From: Sistotremastrum niveocremeum HHB9708
Taxonomy: Eukaryota > Basidiomycota > Agaricomycetes > Sistotremastrales > Sistotremastraceae
Assembly (NCBI GenBank): GCA_001630475.1
Contig: KV419408.1
Coordinates: 124,001-188,000 of the forward strand
Length of the DNA stretch: 64,000 nt
Direction of reading: 5' to 3'
Shown here: one piece after another, positions 55,201-64,000 of the stretch
How the letters are laid out: every line of letters begins with the position of its first letter
Position numbering within the stretch: position 1 is the stretch's first letter
Notes under the pieces: model-generated
Database searches by the model: none
What the model saw: the letters and a program-made list of their open reading frames with translations, nothing else
Told to the model about the DNA's origin: nothing
Position numbers and translations under genes: made by a program

Positions 55201-55523
55201 GAATTTTTGTCAGTCATGATGGTGCAGGAAAGCATCCTACTGTCAAATTAAGATAATAATACAGATCTACTACGCCCACCCTCCACCGGGTTATCATAGA
55301 AGAAAACTCGGAAAACGGTCCTAATAAGGTCACGAGCAATAACAGAGTGTTGATTGTACAATTGGCGGAGCCAGTTACGTCAAAGGAAGGGTACCCTGAA
55401 GAAGATATCCATAGATGAGGCAGAATCAGGGAAGGAGACAGTGTAGTATATACTAGCGAGATGGTAAGAACGTGAGAAAATATAACAAGAATACTCTGAA
55501 GAAGCCGAACGAATAAAAGACAG
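55201..55523. other. Gene-free interval between convergent genes
   Basis: 323 bp of 3' flank. I see no reading frame, repeat or RNA gene of note. Confidence 0.45.
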
Positions 55524-58500
55524 CTAGCCTGGTGGATCCGGCATTGGAGGAGGATGTCCAGTCATCATAGGCGAAACGAGCTGTTGATCTGCAACAGACT
55601 CAAGTTGAGAAAACGGAGGTAAAGAAGGATGGGATTTAGGTTGAGCATCTGGATGCATGGGCTTGAGGCATCCAAAGTCAGGATCAATTCACTCAGATAC
55701 GCAGTGGCGAAGGATGACTTACGACCTGGAACATGGGATTGATAACGGAGGGTGGGCCGAGTCCAGGACTTGAGGGATGACTCGATGTGCCGAGCTCATA
55801 TGGGCTACCTGGTCCAGGAGCTCGGAGTTGATGTTGATTCAAGCTGGACAGAGGAGGTAATGTGAGATGCGGATGACCGTTGGTGTGATATCCGGAATTG
55901 GAATATGAGCCTTCGTTCATGCCTTGCCAGTGCCTAGATGTGGGTGATAGAGAGAGCCCGTTCATAGGGGGTGGGGAAGCAGTTGGTCCTGCAAACGTGG
56001 CCCGTTCGTTGAACTCGCTGATGAGTTGTTGCTCAAGAGAATTGGATGATCGAGCTGATGGGGAAAAGCTGCGCCCAGAAGAGGATCGCAAAGAAGAAAC
56101 CGACGTCGCTCGTGTGATTGCATACGCACTCGGACGGTTTCGCAGTCGAGGTCCAGGGTCACTGTCAACAGTTGCGAAAGATATCATGGAAACTCGACTG
56201 CTTTGAACATCAGATGAACCAATGGAATGATCGTCGTCCAAATCACGTCGGCGAGCTTTGTGTCGATGTTCATCCTGGTCTGGATTTCGCCGTGAAGGTT
56301 CAGGATTTCCCTCCCCTCCAAATCGTGCACCCGCTGCATCGATTGTGGATGAGTACGAGTACATCGGTTGCTTCCCCTTTTCAGTGCGCTCGACGCCAGT
56401 ACGTTTCCGGTCGATCCAATCCAAGTCAGTCATTGTGCCGGTCTGCTGTAAGACTAAGCTTCGCTTCTGCATGACGGCTCGCGCTTGATCTCGTTGCTTC
56501 TTCTGTAACATGATACGACGCTGCTTCTCCGCCTCCTTCTGCACACGCTTAGCTTCTTCCTTGACCTGTTTAGGATCAAGGATGGGCGTGACGACCACAG
56601 ATGGGGTCGGTCCTGTGGGAGACATCTCAGGCAACGACCGGCTGTCCGTGCTGCTGGATTGCGTGCGTTTTAATGAAGGGGTAGAGCTAGATGATGCGAC
56701 GTTGAGCTCGTCGACCGGCGGTAATGGATTTTGCTGATGGATCTTTTCATGATGACCAAACATGGAAGCAAGACCCCACTTGCTTTTCTTCCCACCGAAA
56801 CTGAGTCCACCGAACTTTCCGGACTTCTGCGTCGTAGTGGCACTAGAGCTATTCCGAGAAGCCTGGGAATGGCCGTCGGAGGCAATAGCTTTAGGGAGAT
56901 CTTCGTCTGATTGCGAACGCACTACAGGCGAGGGATGGACGTCCATTGGCTGAACGCCATCAGAGTATCCATAGACAGTGGATTGTGTGTAAGGCGTCAC
57001 GTCCATCGCCTCCCACGCCTGATCACCTCCGTTCTGAGAGAGACTTGCAGCAACGCGATCTCCACCAGCAGTGTAGACGGAGCTCGCTGTAGGTGATGGG
57101 CCTCGCACTCGGTACATGTGATGAGGATCGTCGTGATTTGGCATGTCCAGATCACGGAAGTGTTCTGCCAAATCTGCGGCTGTACTGGCACGGGAGTAAT
57201 CTGAGCGTGGGCCACCATTTGTCTGGGCAAAACCATTCAGGCGAGAATGCGATGGGCCACCATTGGATGAAGTAGCGGAAGCCGAAGGTGGTTGCAAATA
57301 AGAGGAGGGATTAATTATATCAAGGTGAGGTGAAGGATACGAATGAGAGGGTGGAATGGATCGGGGTGATATCGAGTTAATACCATTAAGTGAAGGTGAT
57401 GATCGGGATGATGAGACGGGTTTTTTGCCAACGGGGAGACTGGGAGACACTGAAGTCGAAATGGTAAGCTGAGGCGGTAGATCGGAAGGGGACAAAGGCA
57501 GGCTGAGATAAGGATGGCAGAGGCATTGTTGACTTGTCAGTCGAGCGGCGGGATCATACTTGAGAAGATCAGAGATGCAGTCCACAAGTACTGGGGGGAC
57601 GGATGGATCGAAGAGGCGGCGGAATGAGACTGGCGTTGTCTGAAAGATTCTGAATTACACACTGTTTATAGATATTTCGGAATACACCTACTTTTGGAAA
57701 AACATAACCAACTTTCTCAGCGAGTCTTACGCCGCGATCCCATCTGCCTCCGCCGCGCTGTCGGCCTCTTGAGTCATACCCGTACTCATCCGAGGGATCT
57801 CCAAGGATGTCAGTGATGCGTCTGACTTGTTCGATCTCAGTCTGTCCAGGGAAAAGTGGTTTGAGGTTGACAAGTTCGGCCATGATCGTTCCAAGTGCCC
57901 ACATGTCTACTGGATTGGAGTAATCTCGACTATGAAGTAGGACCTCGGGCGCTCTGTACCATCTCGTCGATACGTACTCGGTGTAGGGAGGGGCAGATGA
58001 GGTCTCCCTGGCGAGGCCGAAATCGGCGAGCTTGACGATAACGACGACATCCTTGTCTGGGGCAGTTCCGCGATATGCAACGGGGGACATGAGCGGATAG
58101 TCTGCAAGTCCCGTTGTGGTAACCAGCAGATTCTCGGGTTTCATGTCGCGATGAAAGTAGCCAGCAGAGTGGATATGAGCTAGGCCACCAACGACCTGAC
58201 GAAAGATGGACAGTACGAGACCGCCCGCTAACGGACGGCCTTTTCGAGACTTGATTAGTTGATAAAGGTTGCCTTCCATGGATTCAAAGACAAAGTAGAG
58301 TTCTCTGGTGGTCGGAAGGAGGAAAAAATCATAGAGGGGAATGACATTGGGGTGTGGCTTGATAGCGCGTAGCGACTGGAGATGTCGAGAAGATTAGGAG
58401 TTGATCGTGGATCGAACAGAGAACGAAACGCACCTCAAGCTCTTTGAGTCGCCTGCACTCGTCCCAGCCTCCTTCCCACCTCCTTTTCATCCTTTTGAGG

Positions 58501-59054
58501 GCAACAAGACGTTTTCCGGACCACTCTGGACGGGCACCAGCACCACATTGCATGGCGGCTGGAGGAGTGTTTGGGGGAAGGGGAGTATGCCAATCGCAGA
58601 GCCACACTGTGCCAAATGATCCATCGCCGACGACTTTGAGGGGGGTCCAAGAGCGCGAGGAAGCTGGAAAGCAGAAAAGAGACGTGAGCGAATGGACTCG
58701 TGCGATGGATAGATTGAGACGAATGGAGATGGGTCGGGCGCGCGAAGGAAAAGAGAGCATACAGGAGCTGGCGTCGCCGACGACGAGCAAGTCGCCTTGG
58801 ATGGTAACGGAGGGGGTCCCAACGACGGAAACGGTTTCTTTTTCGTGGGACGATTGGTGCTGGCGAGTGCTGGGCTGAGGATGGCCATTTTGGTACATGA
58901 CATCGCCCGAGCAGCGCGGGAAGGAGAGGGGACGCAGAGGCGGCGGGCGAGGCGGGGACGGCGGGGGCGGGGGCGGGGCGTCGAGGGAGGAGGAGAGATC
59001 GGTGAGCGTTGGGTTGGCCCGCCTAGTGGCGAAGTCAAGAACCGTCGAGAGCAC
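55524..59054 (-). CDS. Ime2/MAK/ICK-type (RCK family) protein kinase
   Basis: Serine/threonine kinase of the group containing yeast Ime2 and mammalian MAK/ICK, linked to meiosis and development. The start at 59054 begins MLSTVLDFATRRANPTLTDL, then an Ala/Pro-rich leader (a run of six prolines). The kinase follows: PLKVVGDGSFGTVWLCDW (Gly loop), VALKRMKRRW (catalytic Lys), FHRDMKPENLL (HRD), KLADFGLARE (DFG) and the T-E-Y activation loop in PPYTEYVSTRWYRAPEVLLH. The kinase ends near KYDPAARLTSQQCLCHPYL; a ~650-residue Ser/Pro-rich tail follows. A final intron gives the end PMHPDAQPKSHPSLPPFSQL ... PMPDPPG, stop 55524; ignoring it gives a premature tail. Confidence 0.9.
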
Positions 59055-59161
59055 GCGCCCAACCGAGCCTTGACTGAATTCGATGCTTACGTAACTGTTT
59101 GGTCACACATTACGGAGATAAGGCTTCTATTTCCGACACTGCGATCTGATCTGCGATCTGC

Positions 59162-60447
59162 TTAGTAAGGCACTTCGTGGAACAGCTTCGACACCGATTC
59201 GCCATAGTGGCTCCGCCGAATGACCTCGCCCAGCACGACGCCAATGTCGATCACCTCTATCTTGTCGCACTCTGCCTGGTTCGCCGCCTGTGGTATCGTG
59301 TTCGTCACAATCAGCTTCTCCAGCGGACTCGCCCCCACCACCTCCAGCGCCCGCCCACTCAGAATCCCGTGCGTCACTATCGCAAACACCCTCTTCGCCC
59401 CCGCCTCCGCCAGCCGCGACGCCGCAAGACAGATCGTCCCGCACGTGTCCGCCATGTCGTCCACCAGCACCGCCACTTTATCGTGCACATCTCCAACCAG
59501 AATCATCCGCGACACCTCGTTCGCCTTCTTGCGTTCTTTGTGGAACAATGCAAATGGAACAGACAGCCGATCAGCGATCGACGTCGCTCTTCATAACACT
59601 CGTTAGCTCCGACTCTTCGGGTCCACGCAATCAACTCACCTCTTAGCCCCACCCGCGTCCGGCGATACGATAATAATGTCCTTCAAATCAAAATGAGTCC
59701 TCAGATAATGAATTGCTGACGGTTCAGCATATAACTATTGCCGGCGTCAAAACACAAACGTTTGTGAGCGGTGTAGACGTACACTAAGCAGAACCTAGTT
59801 AGACCGTACTTGAGCTGCCAAATAATAGAACGACGTACTTGTCCACAGGAACATCGAAAAAGCCCTGTATTTGGGATGCATGCAAATCCATCGTCTAGTC
59901 GTCCAGTGAGAAAATGAAATTGTTCGCTTTTTGCAGACAACTCACAATGAGATGGTCACATCCGCTTTTCTGCAACATATTTGCCACCAGCTTGGCAGTA
60001 ATCGGCGCACGACTCTTGTCCTTCTTATCCTGACGGGCGTAGGGGAACAAAGGCATGACCGCAGTGATCCTCTTCGCACTAGCAATCTTGCAGGCATGGA
60101 TCATAATGCATGTTTCGATCAACGACGTGTTCACCAGCCCTGATCCCGTGTTCACGATGTATACGTCGCATTCCCGAACGCTATCCAAGATGGAGACGGA
60201 GGACTCTCCGACGCCGTTGCGAGTCACTTCAGCCCTTGCGAGAGGGACACCCACTCTATTGCCGGGTTTCTAGTCTTGGTCACTGATCAAACAGCCCGAC
60301 GGTCGATCGTACCTTCTGGCAATCAACTCTGCCAGCTCTGGGTGACTGGTGCCTAGAATGCGGACAAGTTCCATCAAGCCCCAACTTGGCTCTTGTCCCA
60401 GCAAAGTACGCACCTGAGAAAATCTTGATGCTGGTACCGTTCATCAT
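59162..60447 (-). CDS. PRS: Ribose-phosphate pyrophosphokinase (PRPP synthetase)
   Basis: Makes PRPP from ribose 5-phosphate and ATP for nucleotide and amino-acid synthesis. The start is ATG 60447 (or the adjacent ATG 60444): [11 protein letters not shown] joined to [13 protein letters not shown]. Motifs: [30 protein letters not shown] (ATP-binding loop), [60 protein letters not shown] and [13 protein letters not shown] (the PRPP-binding loop). It ends [13 protein letters not shown] at 59162. The gene is intact only if a single-nucleotide exon at 59783 is included: it converts the frame at VD-N-LYAEP. Several introns are 48-60 nt. Confidence 0.93.
59735..59838 (-). other. Candidate 1-nt exon (T at 59783) with its two flanking introns in PRS
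   Basis: Intron A, 59784-59838 (55 nt), has donor GTACGT, a CTAAC 11-15 nt before its end, and acceptor CTTAG. One base, T, follows at 59783. Intron B, 59735-59782 (48 nt), starts with GTACGT directly after it and ends AATAG. GAC AA + T + TTA TAT GCT GAA CCG encodes DNLYAEP, invariant in PRPP synthetases. Removing A and B as one intron gives a frameshift. Confidence 0.72.
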
Positions 60448-60996
60448 CTTTGGGGGTAGACTCCTTCGTCACGTTTGATAGCGTATTGCAGATATGTAAT
60501 TACGGTCGATCCAAGTCCATGAGTTGTTTTCTACAAGAGCGGAGCGAGAGTAGAAAGATATCTATGTACGGAATTAGGCGAGTGACCCGCGACTCTCTCT
60601 TGACCAATTCCGGCAACATATCCATAGCCCTACTGCTGATCGTACAGCAGCTAATTCTCTCATTCTTTTAGTAGAAGTCTATAGGCAATCCATTCGAGAT
60701 TCTCTCTTCACTACATAGGCACGAAGCAATGACAATCATAGACGGGTTCTAACAATGGAGGCCCGACTGAGAGCCAAAGACGCAGAAAAAAAGTTTGTTT
60801 CTGGAACAAGCACCAAAGACGCCCATCGTGATAACCGGCTTTCGGCTCGATCGCACACTGGCAAAATGTCGGTTGACTAAAACAAAACGGTAGAGATACA
60901 GATGAGATCAGACCAACGAAACTACCCTCAAGACAACTATGTGCGATAGTAAAACAATATAGGCAATGCGATACTCAAGATTGAAGGTAGTGAGGG
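60448..60996. other. Gene-free interval between PRS and DCP2
   Basis: 549 bp, the longest gap in the window. It holds the leader of PRS and the 3' flank of DCP2. The frame 60450-60671 (+) shows no domain. No RNA gene or repeat is recognised. Confidence 0.45.
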
Positions 60997-63220
60997 TCAT
61001 AGGGTGGACGATCGAACGGGCGAAGCCGCCGACCTTTGGGAAGACAAGCTACTACTGTTCAGTATCGATAATAACTCGTGGCCGTTGGGCTGTGGCGCAC
61101 GAGACGGGGGTCGGGGAACCCTCTGAGCTTGAGGGAGATCATAACGGACAGTGAAAGGATCATCCATGGGTCTCGCGGGACCAGAAGGGGGAGGCGGGGG
61201 AGGGTATTGGGGAGGGACAAACGAACGGGAAGGAGGTAGCGCAAAGGAAGGGGCGGGTGAAAGCAAAGAGAGGAGTTGGTTTTGGTGCGAGGTGCGTGGA
61301 ACTCGGGTGTGGGTTTGAGGTATTCCCGCAACGTTCGCTTGAGAAGTTGACGGTCGTGGCACATTTGGATAAATAGTATGAGGAGGTGGATAAATAGGGG
61401 GTAATATAGTGGGAGCCGGAGGTGGGTATGGATAAGGCGCGGAACGGGGGTTCACTGCAGAGGCGGGACGATACGGTACATGGTGGTTTGGAACCGGTGC
61501 TGGGTTCATATTCATATAATTGAGTTTGGGAATCTGCTGCGACTCTTCGGCGATGTGTTCAAGCAATGCAAGGTGTTTGAGGTGTTTGACATGAGTTGGA
61601 GGGGGCTGCGGAAGTTCCGGTTCTGGAGGTGGAATCGATTCCTGCGGATCTGCAGGGCTGCTTTCTTGGGAGGCGTGATCGCGCGGATCAGAAGAAGTAT
61701 ATGGTATCGATTGTGGCGATGAGCCAGCGGAAAGGTCATCTGGTGAAGGTGGTCTCTGCATCGACTTCGGCGGCTCGATATCTGGCAATTCCGGCTGCAA
61801 GTTGGCAGTAATCGACTGTGCCGACATATTCAAGCCAGTCAGAAGGCCAGCCAAATGGGGATCTAAAGTCTGCATCGATGACATCATGGTTTGATTCGGA
61901 TGAGTTGGGCCCGCCACGATAGCAGCTTGATGAAACACTGATCGCTCGGGAGAAGGAGTTGCTGGATCAGTGTTCTCATTCGATGAGGACAAAGAACTGG
62001 TCTCTTTAGTTGACGATTCGTTGTCACTCGATCGGGTCGCGATGGTCGTCGAATTGACAGGAACGACGTTTTCCAAGCCTCTTTCAACAGAGATGTCCTG
62101 GGCCACGCTGACTTGTTTCGCCTTTGCGATTCGTCTATGGCGAGTGATGTACTCTTGTAGTTGGCTACGGGGGAGTCTCAGATCTTATTCAAATCAGACG
62201 GAACAGACTAACCTGATGAACGGGGTGATCAGGTAGAACTTTCCAGGCGCATCTTTCTTTCGCTTCCACGTCGGGAGATCTGTGAGTTTGAACCACTCGA
62301 TTTTCTGCATTTTCAAAAGTTAAACTTTGCTTAGTCAGCTTGAACGAGACGACATACGCTGATCTCTTTCCGCGTCCGCGTTTTGAATTGGAAATCCTCC
62401 GGGATGCCGTGAACGATGAACAGGGTAATGGACTGTTCTCTGACGACTGTGTGGATGTATTCGTCCTCGTTCACATAGTCAGAGACGTCACAGCCGGTCT
62501 CTTCAAGAACCTAGAAAGAGGTCAGACAAAGATGAAAATGGAGGATCAGTATCGAACTTCTCGGATGGCACAATCACTCTCTTTCTCATTCTGGTTAATT
62601 TTGCCCTTCGGAAAGCCCCACCCTGAGGACGCTTTCCAGCCTTTGACCAGAACGCACTTTAGAAGTGTCAGATATAAAGACTGGCAAAGAAACAAACGAT
62701 CGGACCTTGTCCATCTTGGAGTTCAATATTATGACACCACAGACAGGAACACGAGTCTTATACTGCATGAACCGGTCGAATGCTTCTTCATGATCATGAC
62801 TCCATTGGTGTAGCATTGGACAGGCTTTGAACAGCATCGCCGAAAATTTCTTGAGAGGCAGAGATGGGAGACGAGGATTAGACTCTCGAACAAAGTCCTC
62901 ATAATACCAGTGACTGGATGGTATGGATATGTCAATAGAGTGCAAGACTGTTGGCGGGGACGATTTACGCTTGTTCTACTTGAAAGCAGACACGCTCGAT
63001 GGATGAGAGTTCTTCATCAGGTAGATTTAGGATGAAACGGCTTGTGAATGTGTGCTTAGACAATGGATGCTGGATGCTGGACGGACGTGTACCTCGACAA
63101 ATCCTCAAGAACCTCGTCGTACGTAGCGTCTTTGAAAGAAAATTGGCTTGTTGACTTGGACGACGACGACGTTGAGATGTCTGCCGGAAGTAAGGGAGGC
63201 TTAGAAGTAGAAGGAGGCAT
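60997..63220 (-). CDS. DCP2: mRNA-decapping enzyme Dcp2 (Nudix hydrolase)
   Basis: Removes the 5' cap from mRNA in the cytoplasm, usually with Dcp1 in P-bodies. The start at 63220 gives [20 protein letters not shown]. The regulatory domain (box A) follows: [33 protein letters not shown], then [20 protein letters not shown]. The Nudix box lies in [20 protein letters not shown] and [10 protein letters not shown], including the REVLEETG catalytic glutamates. Box B is indicated by [20 protein letters not shown] and KFYLITPFI. The C-terminal exon (62106 down to 60997) is a long proline- and serine-rich tail with short hydrophobic or aromatic stretches (e.g. [18 protein letters not shown]), the usual helical leucine-rich motifs for partner binding. 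Introns of about 50 nt separate the domain exons. Confidence 0.93.
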
Positions 63221-63445
63221 AGAAAAACGAAAGCAGAGAGGAGATGAGCAGCTTAGAATACGAAACGAAAGCGGAGGGTGAACGACAAATCAGTGTAAAC
63301 ACCTCGACGGTCTCGCAGGCGATCTCGCTCAATATTGCTACGCCCACTCCTCCTCGTCGCCAGCCACCGTGCTGCCCTTCCAAGTCCACGACACATCATT
63401 TCTCTGGTCTGGCCGCCCCATCCCACGACCAGGCAGGTCTTTAAT
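63221..63445. promoter_or_regulatory. Divergent upstream region, DCP2 / NIPA-like gene
   Basis: 225 bp between divergent start codons. No specific element is recognised. Confidence 0.4.
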
Positions 63446-64000
63446 ATGCTTGGTGGCGACCATGCGCCTTCCATCTCGATTGCTGTCGGCATAGTGGTCG
63501 GCCTTCTGGCCAGCTTCGTCCAGTCGTTGGGCCTCACCATTCAACGCAAAAGTCACATCCAGAACCAGCTGAAGCCAGAGAGCGAGCAGAAGGTGGAACA
63601 TCGGAGACCGTGCGTGCCTCGTGCCACCCGTATTACCTTCTCTAACTGTTACTCATGCCTGCAGTCTATGGCTCTTTGGATTCAGTGCGTACTTAGATCA
63701 CGCCGTGGCGCGTCAAATTGATGAGTATATATAGCCATCTTCATATCTTCAAATGTTCTTGGTTCCATCTTTCAAGTCGCGTCTCTACCTGTAGTCATCC
63801 TTGCGCCTCTGGGCGCAGTGTCCCTCCTTTGGAACGCATTCTTTGCTAAGTTTCTGCTGGGGGACGTGTTTTCTTTGTGGCTCATCCTAGGAACCCTCCT
63901 TATCTCAGGAGGTGCAGCGCTCATTGGCATCTTTGGCACCGTCCCGGAGGTCACGCGCAGCCTAGATGATCTTCTGGAACTCTTCGCCAGACCGCCATTT
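63446..64000 (+). CDS. NIPA-type magnesium transporter-like membrane protein (3' end beyond the window)
   Basis: NIPA (DUF803) proteins are multi-span membrane proteins of the drug/metabolite transporter clan; several transport Mg2+. Exons are 63446-63609, 63665-63684 (20 nt) and 63735 onward, running out of the window. The first span SIAVGIVVGLLASFVQSLGL is followed by TIQRKSHIQN, a family hallmark. After splicing, PLWLFGFTIFISSNVLGSIF and VILAPLGAVSLLWNAFFAKF are typical NIPA transmembrane segments, then LGDVFSLWLILGTLLISGGA. The 20-nt exon supplies LWLFGF and lies between GTGCGT-donor introns. Confidence 0.87.

Noticed and set aside
60450-60671. Small plus-strand frame between PRS and DCP2
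   Set aside because: It overlaps the PRS leader and has no recognisable features.

Overview
This window is nuclear DNA of a filamentous basidiomycete, most likely a mushroom-forming Agaricomycete. Genes lie on both strands a few tens to a few hundred bases apart. Almost every gene is split by many introns of about 45-60 nt, usually with GTRNGT donors, a CTAAC/CTGAC-like branch site and a YAG end. The protein set is eukaryotic and fungal: an ERMES subunit, a Swi1-type ARID subunit, an Ime2-type kinase and a D-2-hydroxyglutarate dehydrogenase. I see no transposon, CRISPR array, rRNA gene or prokaryotic feature. Gene identities come from reading spliced translations by eye against families I know; no search was run.

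Layout. 1-9450 (-): the spliceosome core protein Prp8, cut at its 3' end by the window edge. 9591-10554 (+): RNA polymerase III subunit Rpc5/Rpc37. 10774-15398 (+): an unidentified helical protein and a serine-rich protein. 15811-18837 (-): a J-domain protein and a polytopic membrane protein. 19119-19817 (+): adenylate kinase 6/Fap7. 19927-21243 (-): a secreted or anchored protein. 21400-26818 (+): cyclin H and a GYF-domain protein. 26894-29553 (-): a peroxisomal-type acyl-CoA ligase. 29931-34070 (+): a LIM protein and a membrane protein. 34275-41693 (-): a Swi1/ARID SWI/SNF subunit, a SAM methyltransferase and a WD40 protein. 41873-45674 (+): D-2-hydroxyglutarate dehydrogenase and the telomere protein Rap1. 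45770-48784 (-): a CDK11-like kinase and a tubulin-tyrosine-ligase-like protein. 48851-50805 (+): Mmm1 and Rpb8. 50963-51034 (-): tRNA-Glu(CTC). 51212-55200 (+): INCENP and the complex I subunit NDUFS6. 55524-63220 (-): an Ime2/MAK-type kinase, PRPP synthetase and the decapping enzyme Dcp2. 63446 to the edge (+): a NIPA-type transporter.

The genes are mostly housekeeping and form no pathway cluster: transcription and chromatin, RNA processing, chromosome segregation, telomeres, mitochondria and metabolism.

The most unusual feature is exon architecture. Restoring strongly conserved protein motifs requires exons of 1 nt (PRPP synthetase), 4 nt (Prp8 and the acyl-CoA ligase), 6 nt (NDUFS6), and 10, 14, 15, 16, 19 and 20 nt elsewhere. 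Most are flanked by ordinary splice sites. Five introns begin with GC instead of GT. These claims rest on conserved-protein logic and need transcript data.
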